From Apophysomyces variabilis (taxonomy: Eukaryota; Mucoromycota; Mucoromycetes; Mucorales; Mucoraceae): a DNA stretch of 64,000 nucleotides. Where the stretch lies: assembly GCA_002749535.1 (NCBI GenBank), contig MZZL01000055.1, positions 254,453-318,452 on the forward strand, written 5' to 3'. Position 1 is the first letter of the stretch. Each line of letters opens with the position of its first letter. The notes under the pieces were generated by a model. The model searched no databases, was not told the origin of the DNA, and saw nothing but the letters and a program-made list of their open reading frames with translations. Shown piece after piece: positions 32,140-43,701 of this stretch. Made by a program: the position numbers and the translations under genes.

Positions 32140-34004
32140 TTTTCTATCGTGGGATGCACTTTTCATTCGATGAGCAAAGTACAACCGGTATGGCAGCTTG
32201 TCTAGTGCAGTAGACCAGCAGCGACACTTCGGTTCAACTTTTTGCTGATGATATGAAATTTTCAGCCTATTTGCATCAACCTTGACATCTCCCACCGCCT
32301 TCTTATTAAACCCCTCCCTCTAATACCCCACCATAACAACCATTGAACGACGATACTTCAATCCTGGATAGACAGATAGAGCTAAACACTGAAGAAAGCA
32401 TGCGTGTTTAGACCATCAGTTAGAACTATCCTCTACAGCACCAAACATATCCATTCCAATCAATCATAAACTTTTGTTCCTTCTGAATCGGTGGCTCTCT
32501 CTAGCCGCAGCAAACTTAATCTATCGTCGCCCACGAGAAGACTATGTTCCAGTCTGATTTCACATGTTTTATATCTCATTGTAAACAAGCCTTCCCATCG
32601 TCTTTGCATCGTCCTCATTGTCGGACATGCTTCCCATATTCATCACCGGCTGATACACCAGCCTACAATATCAGGTTTTATTACCATGACTCAAATTATG
32701 CATTCATGAGTAGAGACCCCATTGAAAGACAAGAAAGTCTGTAGCCTCCAATCTCATAATAGAACAATGTAACACGGATTAGGATTTGACCTCTCTAACG
32801 TTCCATTAAGGGCATGCCCGAGTGTCTCATCCTAAGTCATCCGGCACTATAGGCTAAACTTATTCGGAACCAAACTATAGCTACTGCGGCCGTCAAGCTT
32901 GCCTAAGTGTTTCGTTGCCAATCAATCGAGTTCATTTATGAATCACTTCCAGTGCGTGCTGAAAGCATGCAGACCACTGTATGAATAGGACCAACGCGTG
33001 CAACGTTTGGTGATCGTCCACACGTATGGATCTACACTTTATGGTTTGATTACCGCATAATGGAAATGGATCCTGTTAAAATATCCTTCGACACTCTTGC
33101 TTTTGTCGCAGTGATCTGCTACCTGAGCTTTGATCTACACGTTGACGACACCCAACTGTCATTATGAGGAAATAGGGTTGCACAAATTGCATAGGAGTCG
33201 CACGGATGTTGCTTAGGTCGTTTAATTAAGAGTCGCACAACTCTCATTTTGTATGGCGTGCAGCTTCCAGGCGATTTGTGCGGCTCTTTTACGCTCTAGT
33301 ATGTCTGATACAGAATGGAGAGCCTGCTTACCTTAATTGTCAGCAATTGCTATCTAACAAATAACAACCTAGCGTATACTAAACGGTCGTAATCTAAAAG
33401 GATGAAAAACCGAAAACCGCATATTTCCTGCGGTGAACTTGTTTTGGCCAAATCAAAGCGCTGAAAGCATGGATTACTGACGTGACACACAACAGTAGGT
33501 GTGCGTACCGATAAGAAAAGTAGAGACTATTGCTTGGACAATAAAAAGAGAGATTTCTGCGTCTTTTTATTCATTACGTTTCCTTTCCAGCTCTACTTTG
33601 GTATGCTAAATCGATTATTGAATCATTCTAGTTCTACATACATATTGTCTTGAAACGACGTCCTTAAACCAGCCAAAACAATGTTTAGTTAAACCATGGA
33701 ACAATGTGTATCGTAAGAACTATGATTACTGACTCATCGATTTATTCTTCCCTAAACAATTCTGCTGTCACTACAAGTACAACAGTAAGAAAGTCCGTGC
33801 TCGTCTTGTTCGTTTTCTATGATACACGTGATTTCTATAATAAGAATCGCGGGCGAATTCTCGCTTCACTTTCTTTCCCCAGGACAGAAGAAAGAAACAA
33901 GAAAGAACCCCTCTTTCATAGCCTTTTGGACAAGGCATTGGCCATTTCTTTATTTTTTCCTTGGTTTTCCTTTGGTTTTCTGTTCGTTATCTCGTGCATA
34001 AATC
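32140..34004. other. Intergenic, no gene recognised
   Basis: About 1.9 kb. ORFs near 32491-32744 in two frames have no domain. An imperfect inverted repeat sits at 33228-33288. The last 400 bp hold the sorting nexin promoter, with T-rich tracts. Confidence 0.4.
33228..33288. repeat. Imperfect inverted repeat with 35-nt loop
   Basis: AAGAGTCGCACAA at 33228-33240 pairs with TTGTGCGGCTCTT at 33276-33288 with one mismatch. Further GTCGCAC/GTTGCAC copies lie just upstream (33170-33215). It could be a structured RNA, a small transposon relic or a protein-binding site; nothing decides. Confidence 0.5.
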
Positions 34005-35966
34005 ATGGCATTGACTCTAGTTGTGCCCGAGGCCGCTGCTTCCATTGACACTATTCAATTCAAGCTCATGTTGGGTGGCGAGGTTCGCATAGTTGTTATT
34101 TATTCGGCGTTATCGTTGTTAATCTATCCTTTCAGGGTCTAACCGACTACATGGGCCGACATGATCTGGTGGCACCCACTGCTTTCCGATCATTCCAGCA
34201 GATTGCCTGGCTCCATGAAAGATTAACTCGTGCTTTTCCCACTATCGTCGTCCCACCTCTTCCAGACCCACCGCTATCCTCTCGGATGGATGATCAAGAC
34301 TACGTAGAGCGAAAACGACTTCAGATCGAGCGCTTTTTTGAAAAGATCATCCGTCGTAAGGTGTTCGCAGATCATGCAGACTTTACCCACTTTCTATCCG
34401 CGGATATGGTAAAGAGATAGGAGATCCTTCCCAACATCAAATGAATTAACTAGAGACAAAAAAAATTATATAGGCTCCTACGGAGATAGGGAAGACGACA
34501 AAAGGTGTCCTTTCTTTTCTACGTTTTAATCGTATTCGGCCGAACACCGATCGTGGATTCAGATCATACAAGGTGACGGAGCCCATTGAAGGTGTAAGTG
34601 TGCATTATAGATGCTGATTATCTCTAAATTTGCATGAGGAAACTTTTGGTTAGAATGACCAGGATACTTTCCATCGACACCAGATCTATATTCTGATGCT
34701 GGAGTCCTACTACGGTTCGATTGCGGAATCACTTGCTCAGCTTATTTTAGTACGGGAAGGTAATGAAAGATGCAGATCGCTTCATCTATTGTTGGTGTGT
34801 GTTTGTGCTCATATCCAATAGGTCTGGGAGATATCATGGCTCGCGTGGGCGATTTAGTGATCGAGACAACTCAAAGCAAATACAGACTGGGGGATGGGAC
34901 CAAGGAAGGGAATAGAGAAGAACAACGTGTACTTGATCGACGTATGCAACTGTTTGGATTACTGATGGACGAACTTGGTTTTATTTTTACGCGTCAGGTT
35001 GGATTATAGCCAAACGATAAATTACTGGTCAGCCCGCTGATTTTCTTTTGGATTGCTTTGGATTAGGGCAAGGAGGAAATTATGAAACTTGGTGATGTGA
35101 TGAGCGAGTATAAGAATTCAATGGATGCGCTCAAGGCGAGTCCTAAATTGATCCGATGGAAGAGCCCTGACATTGTGTGTATATGTGCACTTTGGATAGA
35201 CGGTGTTTAACGCACGTACGGAAAAGCTAATGGAGTACGTCGACAGCGTGAAGCATCGGAACAAGAAACGTGACAAAGCTGATAAGCTAAAGTTGCGGAT
35301 GGGTCTGACAGCGCCGGAAGTACAAGCAACCATGATGGAAGAACAGCAAGTGCGTTATCTAATTGAAGAAACAGGCGCTTAATTTCTTTTTTATTTTCCT
35401 CTATTCTATCCTAGGCGACTGAAGGTTTAGATTCGAGGCGGCAACAATTCGACGCTTGTCAAGCCAATGTCAAGAAAGAAATTCGATTATTCGAGGCGCA
35501 GAAGCGTCGCGACGTTACACGCTGTATCAACGATTATGTGCAGGTCAATCTTCGCTATGAGCGTGCTAAATTACAGAGCCTGGAAAAGGCCTTGGATGAG
35601 ATGCGGCATTTCGCGCCGAAACCACTCTTGCTGACTCATGGTTTGCTGACGATGGCATCGGAAGAGGACGACTTATCGTCATCAACGACTTCGACGGCTA
35701 CATTTGATACCGCTCGACGAAGTTCAACATGGCGAAGGCGCCATAAGAAACAGCAGCATTCCCGGGAGCCCAAAACGCTCCAATCATCCGCATCCTTACC
35801 TACTTGGACGCGGAAAAAGACAGATGATCCTGCCGACTGCGAAACAGCTCACGCTCATGCTGCGGCCGTTCCGCGAAACGACGGTCAGTCTCGGGTCCAT
35901 ATGTCAGCATCGTATGACGAACGACTGGGTGATGTATGGTCGCAGAAATCACCGGCTGCAGAATGA
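34005..35966 (+). CDS. Sorting nexin with PX and BAR-type coiled-coil regions
   Basis: The 507-aa product begins with a PX-like domain: MLGGEGLTDYMGRHDLVAP, FRSFQQIAWLHERLTRAFPT, VVPPLPDP (the PX proline loop), then RKRLQIERFFEKIIRRKVF and FLSAD. Three helical blocks follow (residues about 170-420), as in PX-BAR nexins: YYGSIAESLAQLILVREGLG, REEQRVLDRRMQLFGLLMDE, ARTEKLMEYVDSVKHRNKKR. The C-terminal 100 residues are Ser/basic-rich and look disordered. Exons: 34005-34082, 34136-34408, 34474-34593, 34654-34759, 34822-34997, 35067-35135, 35200-35349 and 35415-35966 (1524 nt). The intron at 35136-35199 needs a GC donor (AAG|GCGAGT). The usual RR(Y/F)SDF motif is altered. Subfamily (Snx4, Vps17, Mvp1) not resolved; an endosomal retrieval role is inferred. 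Confidence 0.78.
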
Positions 35967-38455
35967 AGCAGACTTGGCAACTTTATTTTCTCTAGGAATT
36001 GTTTAGTGTTTTTATATTATTATTTTATTATTATTTCTTCTTTCATTTTCTTAATGATAAACATACTCTGTATGCGGAGTTTGGCCCCATCTCACTGAAA
36101 AGCGCTGCTTTTATCCTGGAATTTTTGATGTTTTGATCATGCTCTTTGCTATATATCTGAGTGGGCATCAACCGTTAGCGTCTATAGAAATTGAAAGAAA
36201 CGGTTTGACAATTAGTGCTGGTTGACGCCGAGTTTGAGTTATTCCAAACACTAGAGGTGAGGTTTTCCTTGATTGATGTTCGTCTTGGAAGAGGTATATT
36301 GAAAATGGTCCAACACGCGGTGCTCTAACAACTTCGCACCAGATAGATTTTGGTAATGTAGCCGTAACCAGTAGTTCGTCGGAAAGCCTTAATATGAAAA
36401 GCATAAAGCAGGTCTATGCTCTTGCATCTGTTCACCCCGCATCACCTGAACCTTCTCACAGTGTTGCTGGCAACCGATCAAGAGCAACGACCTTATGGTT
36501 ACCTTTTTGTTTAGATTTGCTTGTGAATCAGGCAGCTGGAGGAATATCACGCTTTAGCCATGCTGAGACACAAGCATTTCTATTTGTTCCCGGGATATCA
36601 TGTTTGATATCTTGGTGTCTGTACACTAGAAACTCCACACTAGGTATGACTCCTAGGCTATCCAGACTGCGTTTAAGCTATCTACCGCTAGCACCATGCG
36701 TTTACCGTTCTTAGCAATTGAATCTCTTGTGAATATCCTTTATCTTTTTCTTTTCTCCCCTTAGCCAAGCGTAGAATTAAGATTAGAATATATTTCTGTT
36801 GTGTTTCTATTTGGCTCGAATGATGTGCATGTTTATTCCCACGTGCTGTAGGACTGACTTTCTTTCATCACTTTCCTTCGACTTTTTGTTTCAGAAGCAG
36901 CAACAAAACTACGGAGCGCCCAATTATACAGTTGATGTTTGGAGAAGTCAATGATTTGATTCTCCCGTATGACCGTTACCCATCATAGGACATGGCACGA
37001 TATTTCAAACCCAGATACTACACTACATCCAGTTCAATTAACGTGGTTTAGGTGACGTTTTCCCCGGGACGACGGGGAGACCAGCAATCAGGGGTGGTTC
37101 TTTTAATTACGCCTTATATGCTATTCAATGATTCCTATAGTTTTATATATATGGTGCATTTCTCTAACTGTCTTTGCAAGAAAAAGTGACGCCGTTTGAA
37201 GTCGTTTTGGGGTTGGCAACACCTACTGCTTTCTCCCACACGCACACACAAGTACAGTGTATACGTTGTGGGTTTTTCCGGGTGCTCAGAATTGGGTCCT
37301 GACATAATTGGTCCATCATGTTACACAATTAATGATGGCTCTCGACACGTGGCATGAAAGGTTAATGGATTTTTTAAGCCGCCTTTACTGTGAGCTTTCC
37401 GGTCATACTTTGCCAGACTTGGAGTCTCAGCATGCAACTATTAGCAACCTGTCTTTTGCCGAGAAACTCCTTGTCCATGGTAATGAGTCGAAAAGAGCTT
37501 CAATGAATCCCACATCCTGCAACCTTGGGCAATCCTGATCAGGGCCATTTCCTTATCGTATAAAAGTTTAGTAGGCTTGATTTCATTCAGTAATAACAGA
37601 CCAAATGTGCGACAACTGAGTAGTTTGCTGTTATGTTTGCCTATCGCACCCATGTGAGATATGTCATTTAATCTTCTTACCCATCGCAACAGCAAAAACT
37701 TATGTCGGTCAGTATTTTGCTAAAGCATTGTACAAGTCCTCAAAGACCGGACGATGCTTGCGTCGAACAATAGAAACGAGTTTTCCTGGGGATTTGATTT
37801 CCTTATTCAAGACTTTGTCGTTCAACAGCGGTCTAAAATGTAACGCTAATAAAAGAACAAACACTTTGGGAAACGTAGGTAGGTCCTCTCAGTAACTCTG
37901 GAAATTCCTTTCACATGATGACGGTAGTGTGCTCAGAAATGGATTGTAACTTTTTTTTTGTTAAGTGCAACTTGTCCCACTTCTTTGGTAAAGCGAGCAG
38001 ATAAGAGTCCGGGAAATAGCGCACAGTGTTGCTTTCTTTTTTTATCATGAAGCGTCTGTGATCACCAGGGACAAGTTCATTATCCATTTTGTACTACATG
38101 TCATAGGTTACTCCCTCTCTTTTTCACTATGGATGGAATCACACTATTTTTGATGTGATTAGCATAACTTAGGTTTTGTTTTTATCTCTCTATCTTCTTT
38201 TCGTTGCAAATGAGGTTCAATGAGCAAGGGCATGGTCACTCTATGTTCTGCGGAGAAGGAAAAGGAAGCGATGCGGCGAAAATGATTGGGTTTGAGGGAT
38301 AAGTCAAACGGAGTTTTAAACGAAAGAGGCGAGGCGAGTCCGAGAAAATAGAGGAAAGCAACAATTTTTTTGTTCTCTTTTGCGGGTTTGTTTATATCTT
38401 TTCTTTTTCATTGGATAACCTTGGCGCCACAGAAACATTGTAATTGGCTCCAGCC
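35967..38455. other. Intergenic, no gene recognised
   Basis: About 2.5 kb. It includes the nexin terminator (TATTATTATTTTATTATTAT tract near 36014) and, at the right, the HAP2 promoter with ATTGG (inverted CCAAT) at 38410-38414 and 38443-38447. ORFs such as 36394-36714 and 37308-37538 have no domain or splice support. Confidence 0.4.
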
Positions 38456-39281
38456 ATGACGGATTCTTCTCAGCAACCAAATCTTCTTCGTCCCCATGAT
38501 ATGCCTTATGCCAACCCTGCCGTCGCTACGGGCACTCACTTTGACAACCCGGCAGAACATATGCATCATACTTCATCCCCGGTCGATCCACGGGGGTCTC
38601 AACATCAATATGACACAAGACATCACTTGTCCTACCCTTACACTATGGTAAGTATGTCCTAACAAAACAATAATAAAGGATTACAATTCACAATCAACAA
38701 TCAACAATAAAGCAACCTCCACCAATGATGTCTTCGCCACCCCAAGCACCCACAGGAGCAACAGCCTACAGACCTCCACAGCCGGCTCCCACGGGTGAAG
38801 TGGTCGAAGAACCACTGTATGTCAATGCAAAGCAGTATCATCGCATCCTTAAACGCAGAGCCGCCCGTGCAAGGCTGGAAGAAATGAATCGGGTTGCCAA
38901 GGCACGGAAACCCTATCTACATGAAAGTCGCCACCGCCATGCCATGCGACGTCCTAGAGGACCCGGTGGCCGCTTTCTAAGTAAGTGAGCTGTGCCGCGA
39001 AAAAAAAAAGTTACAGGCATTTGTTGCTGAACCGGATTTCTTTCGCTTGTTCTGTAGCCGCAGCAGAGGTAGCCGAACTTGAAAAACAAGGTAAACTACC
39101 AAGCCAGCAGGAGAAGTCAGATAAGCCAAGGGAAGAACTTTCACCTCCCGCAGAAACGTCGCGCTCGTCAGAAACAGGACAACGAATAGAGCAAAACATT
39201 GCTCCTGTGGGATCAGCTCAACAAGCACAACGTATTAACTGGCCATCCATGCCACCGATGCAGGGTTTTGGTCCTCAATGA
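38456..39281 (+). CDS. HAP2: CCAAT-binding factor subunit Hap2/NF-YA
   Basis: DNA-contacting subunit of the CCAAT-binding complex, which works with Hap3/Hap5 histone-fold partners. The 227-aa product has the full core: [20 protein letters not shown] then [10 protein letters not shown] (subunit-interaction helix), and [20 protein letters not shown] then GGRFLT (DNA-binding part). The N-terminus is Pro/His/Ser-rich and the C-terminus Gln/Glu/Pro-rich, both likely disordered. Exons are 38456-38647, 38713-38980 and 39058-39281 (684 nt). The conserved GGRFLTAAE spans the second junction, which confirms it. ATTGG boxes lie 9 and 42 nt upstream of the ATG, so autoregulation is possible. Confidence 0.95.
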
Positions 39282-40630
39282 CGACAATCTTGTTGTGTGA
39301 TACCGCTTTGTCTATAATGCTAATTGGGAGGGATTTGACCCTCTTGTTTCCACGTTCCTTCCCCCATGGGTAGAATGAATGTTATTTTCTCCCTTCTTGC
39401 CGGATCATTAAAAAAAAAAAGAAAACTGTAATTTTGATCTTTTAAAGCTGTTTAAGTACGCGAGTCAATTCTAGACGAAAAGCTTTCCCTCTTAAAGAGA
39501 AGGAAAGACTTTCTCTTCGTTATACTGCATGAAGTGATCGGAAGTTTGGATGTACGTGACGTTCAAATTGAACAAACAAAGCGAACGTGGGTTAGCGGGA
39601 ACCATTTCAAAGGTCAATTCAGAGGCAGAGATAACCAGCGTACGATTTCACCCCGTGACCATAGAGTACTATTTGTTGAATCAATATTTTGAGCTGCTGT
39701 AAAATAAACCTTGCGTTCATGAAAGGACCAATTGACGCTAAACGATAACTCAATATGCGTCTTAGCGTATGAGTGATGCAGGTATTACAGGCTACTTACA
39801 TGAACTTGGTCCTCCAGTGGATGCAATATTCATTCGAATAGCGTGAAATACAGTTCATGGTTAGTAAACGGGAGTGGTATGATTGATGTCTTCTACTTAA
39901 CCCCGAAGGGTATCCCAGCACCCGCTGGGCGCCCACGCCACACCAAATCCATGATGGGTGTGAGCACAAAGGAAAGACAGTCCGGGAATGTAACGTCCGG
40001 TACAGGAACCTCACTCATCCAAGAGAAAATGTTTTGCTTGCCTATACCGTTAGATTACAAAGAATGAAAGTTAGGAATCATGATAGTATTTTGTGTGGTT
40101 TGTTGTCTTGTGTTACACGCATGAACTGCAAATCGGCTTGGATCGATCCATAAACAATCGAAAGCCAACACCTTTTTCACTCGTTATCTACGTATGCTAC
40201 TGTAGCAGGCATCAACAACGAGCGTTTGTATCCTTCTTAATTAAGGCGAATATCTTCCTCAGGCAATGTCAATCACAGGAGTACAGTGACAGTGGGTAAA
40301 TCCATTCATTCTTTCTTTCTAATCCATTTAATTTTATTGAACGAACGTTGTTATAAACTAGCAATATCATACTCCCTTATCCTTGTTCTCATGTTAAATC
40401 TTAGCATTTAAACTATGTATAGAAAAAGCAGAGCTCTTTTTTTTTGGAACCTTGAGCATTGTGTTACGAACTGTGCTTGTGGGAAACTTATTTTCCGTCA
40501 ACTAGCAAGGTGTATTTTAAGTGGAGCAAATGGCATTGCAAAAAGTTGTAAAAGATAAACTTTTCATTGACATCTTTTTTCTTCTTTGCGTTCATATATT
40601 TACAAGGAGTTGCTTTCTATGCTGTTCTCA
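39282..40630. other. Convergent spacer HAP2 / PPIL2
   Basis: About 1.3 kb between convergent genes, with a diverged repeat copy at 39806-39868. ORFs around 39796-40067 on both strands overlap that repeat and have no domain. Confidence 0.4.
39806..39868. repeat. Dispersed repeat, copy 1
   Basis: Shares TTGGTCCTCCAGTGGA exactly with 42794-42857, then TCATTCGA and TTCATGGTTANTAAA at the same spacing. The two copies flank the PPIL2 gene in direct orientation, about 3 kb apart. Confidence 0.6.
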
Positions 40631-42557
40631 TCAAAAATTATCAAAGTTTCCATAACTTTGTTGCTTTATCTTGGGTTTCTTCGGCGTTTCAGACGGAATA
40701 TCCTCTATCTCGCTCGTGTCCGGCTTTGCTCGCTTTTGAGCCGTTGCTTGTTGGAGATATTTACCTACACCTCCGCTTCCTGATGCTTTGCCTTGGATCT
40801 TGTTCACGTTAGGTCCAAACCAGCCCATACTATTTTGCTTTTCTTTTCGCTTTCGTTCTTCTTCCGCCTCCAGATCTGCATTGGCTTCATGCTCCAAACG
40901 TTTTTTGAGTCGCCTCTTATACTCCTCATAAGGATCAACAAAAACGAGTACTTCCTTCATCTTAATCGTCCGTTCCGGGCGATCTCCTTCATCCGTGGGA
41001 ACCATCTCCATCTTATTCAACACATCCAAACCACCAACAACTCGTCCAAATATCGTGTGTTTGCTATCCAATTGGGTACATGGTCGGTAGGTAATAAAGC
41101 TAAATAAGAGAACTTTTAGTATCTACCGAGTTTACCATCACCTCACTTACAATTGTGAGCTATTAGTATTTTTTCCGTGATTAGCCATACTCAAGATGCC
41201 ACGATCATCATGAGACAAGCTTTGTCTGATTTCGTCTGGGAACTCTTTACCCCAATAAGACTCTCCCCCTCGACCTGTGCCTGTTGGATCGCCGCCTTGG
41301 ATCTTCCCATATTCATGTTATTTTGCCATCCAACAAGATATATCTATCACCTACCATGAAATTCTTTATACTTCGATGAAAAATGACGTTGTTATAGTAG
41401 CCTTTCTTAGCAAGCATGACAAAATTATAACATGTTCGTGGTGTCTAGGTCATTGTTAGATCGAGCCAATGTTCAAATTGCAATATCCTTACCTTGTCGC
41501 AATATAATTCAATGTTTAAATTACCGAGGTTTGTTACTATGCGTGCATAGGCTTTGGACCGAATGTGTTTATACATAAATTCATCTTCATCGATCAAAGC
41601 CCTTTCGTTCAGGGTTACTGGTGCCGCAACGGTCGAGGTGAAACCCTCAGCCACACGGCCTGTGGAGAAATGGGCGGCGTTGTAAGCTTGTGCTGCTTTC
41701 TTTTGATGGAATGATGTAGGGATTGGCGTTGATTTTGTTAGACCCGTTGCGCTTGTGGAGCTTTCGCCATTTCCTTCCTCTTCCTTCTTCTGAAGCTCTG
41801 CCAGTACACGACCTGTTGTTCCCTTGACATTGATATTGTTTATTGGCTTCCGGCGCTCTCGTTCTTCAACTATAAGAAGATACTAAGGTAAGCATATACA
41901 GAATGTTACTAAATAACATGTACCTTCGTCAACAACCTTCAGATCGTTTTTCAAGTAGTGAAATCGGGTCATGTTGCGATTTTCCAAATTATGTGGATCC
42001 TTTAACGATTTAAATGGTCAGCAAGTTGTGCTCATCAAAACCAAGAAAGACAAAAGCAGAGGTAAACTCACTTGAATCATGATGATATCTTTCTTCGTAA
42101 AAGGCTCATCTGTCAAGAGATCTTTCCAATGCTTAGCTTTAATGTTCAATCGTTCGATCGTGTCGTAAGCAAATACATTGCCAGTGGTTTTGATAGCTGC
42201 GATGACGGTATGATCGGAGAAGACTTTATAAGTGACAGGGCAATAGTATTCATCTTTGTCATTCTTGTAAAAGTTTAGCTTGATGAGGTTTTTCGTTTCA
42301 AGCTTTTCACCGGTGACAGGGTTGGTACCATACTTTTTCAAATACGGAACAATATGAGTGAGATCGAATACGATGCCCTCGGGAGTGCACACAGGAAATT
42401 CAAACGGTTGCAGTGAAAGTGAGCAGCAATAGAAAGGTAATCTCTTAAAGCCATCTCCTTTTTTACGACCTAATGTGCCAGAGGATGCTGAATGTTGTCC
42501 CACTTCCCCGCTCCATTCTGAATGCGTAATATACAGCTTGTCAGTCCATTTTCCCAT
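40631..42557 (-). CDS. PPIL2: U-box/RING-like peptidyl-prolyl isomerase, PPIL2 (CYC4/Cyp8) class
   Basis: A nuclear cyclophilin with an N-terminal U-box-like ubiquitin ligase fold, linked to spliceosomes in animals and yeasts. The 549-aa product starts [20 protein letters not shown]. The U-box region holds [20 protein letters not shown] and [20 protein letters not shown]. The cyclophilin domain shows [50 protein letters not shown] and [16 protein letters not shown] then [10 protein letters not shown]; catalytic Arg is in FHRSI. A Lys/Glu-rich tail with GWFGPNVNK is typical of the class. Exons on the minus strand: 42557-42072, 41999-41924, 41869-41493, 41444-41355, 41302-41151 and 41099-40631 (1650 nt). 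Confidence 0.93.
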
Positions 42558-43701
42558 TGTGAATCGATAAAGAAAGAAAAAGGAAATGGAGACAGGGAAA
42601 AGGCATCCAAATGTTGCGGTGCGGTGTTTTAATTCTAATTCACGTGCAGGCGAATATTTGATCTGGTTTCTGTAAACTACGCATCCTGAACAAAAATTGT
42701 GCGCCCAAGAAATGTTATGTATGCACTGAGAAAGATATGAATATACGGTATTGACCATTAGATTGTTTGGGAAACATACATTTTTACACTGATTTGGTCC
42801 TCCAGTGGACCCAAAGCTCATTCGAGCAACACAAAGCATACATTCATGGTTATTAAAAGGAAGGATATGTTCGTGCATTCCCATGCATTGGTAGGAGCGG
42901 TGAGAGAAGGCTTATGGCACCCACGGAGTAGCTGGGTTGCCAGTGCAACGCACTGCAGAGAACTTGAAGCGATTCAAATACCTGGAGAAGACTTCACAGT
43001 GCAGTGGCATGAGGAGCACTATGAATGCATGGAAATCACTTTGGTTTTCAATGACATACTGAAGTGCAGGTAGCCTATTGACACGACCAAGATGCGTCGA
43101 GACAGTGGTCCTTTAGGCTTAAATATAAAGAAGGAGCGTGATTTCTCCTGCACACTAGTAGCAATTGGGGTGCATACCGAGGATGTAGTAAGTGGAAAAT
43201 AGAACCAAAGAGTTAAAAGTTGTTAACTCTTCGTTTCGAATAGTTCGGATTACTGAGACCCAGAATCACAGCCATTGGTAGGAAAGCAACGGACGTCTAA
43301 TTAATGCCAACGCTACACAGCTAGGACAAAAGAATAAAACCTCTATGGATGAACTACCTAAATTGCAAATGAAATAAAAGACAACATGTCCTTAGTTCAA
43401 TGGATAGTGTATGAAAGGAAGACAGCCTATTCCAATCTAAGCTAAAGAGGATACCCTCCCTAACCATTACGTATCTTAAACCCAACGCATATGTCATTAT
43501 CTAATGAAAGCAGATTAAATGCTCACCAGCGAAAATCTATCCTGCGTACCAGTGCGAAATATTATGAAATAGACGTAGATAGGATATCCACAGTTACAGC
43601 AATGCTGAGCAAAGCGCTCTTACGGATAAATGATTTAGCATCGGGTTCAGTATGCCGGAAAAGCGCAGACAGCCCTTTCGCTTTTTTACTCCTCCAAAAC
43701 G
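42558..43701. other. Divergent spacer PPIL2 / DDHD gene
   Basis: About 1.1 kb with dispersed repeat copy 2 at 42794-42857. A plus-strand ORF at 42846-43073 starts inside the repeat and has no known domain. The open frame before 43702 may contain an earlier start of the DDHD gene. Confidence 0.4.
42794..42857. repeat. Dispersed repeat, copy 2
   Basis: Direct-orientation counterpart of 39806-39868, with the same three matching blocks separated by diverged bases. Not seen elsewhere by eye in the window. Confidence 0.6.

Noticed and set aside
35704..36006. 100-aa ORF in another frame of the sorting nexin last exon
   Set aside because: Out of frame with the spliced nexin, which fits the helical and tail composition better.
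42846..43073. 75-aa plus-strand ORF possibly from a transposon
   Set aside because: Starts inside a short repeat but shows no transposase or other domain.
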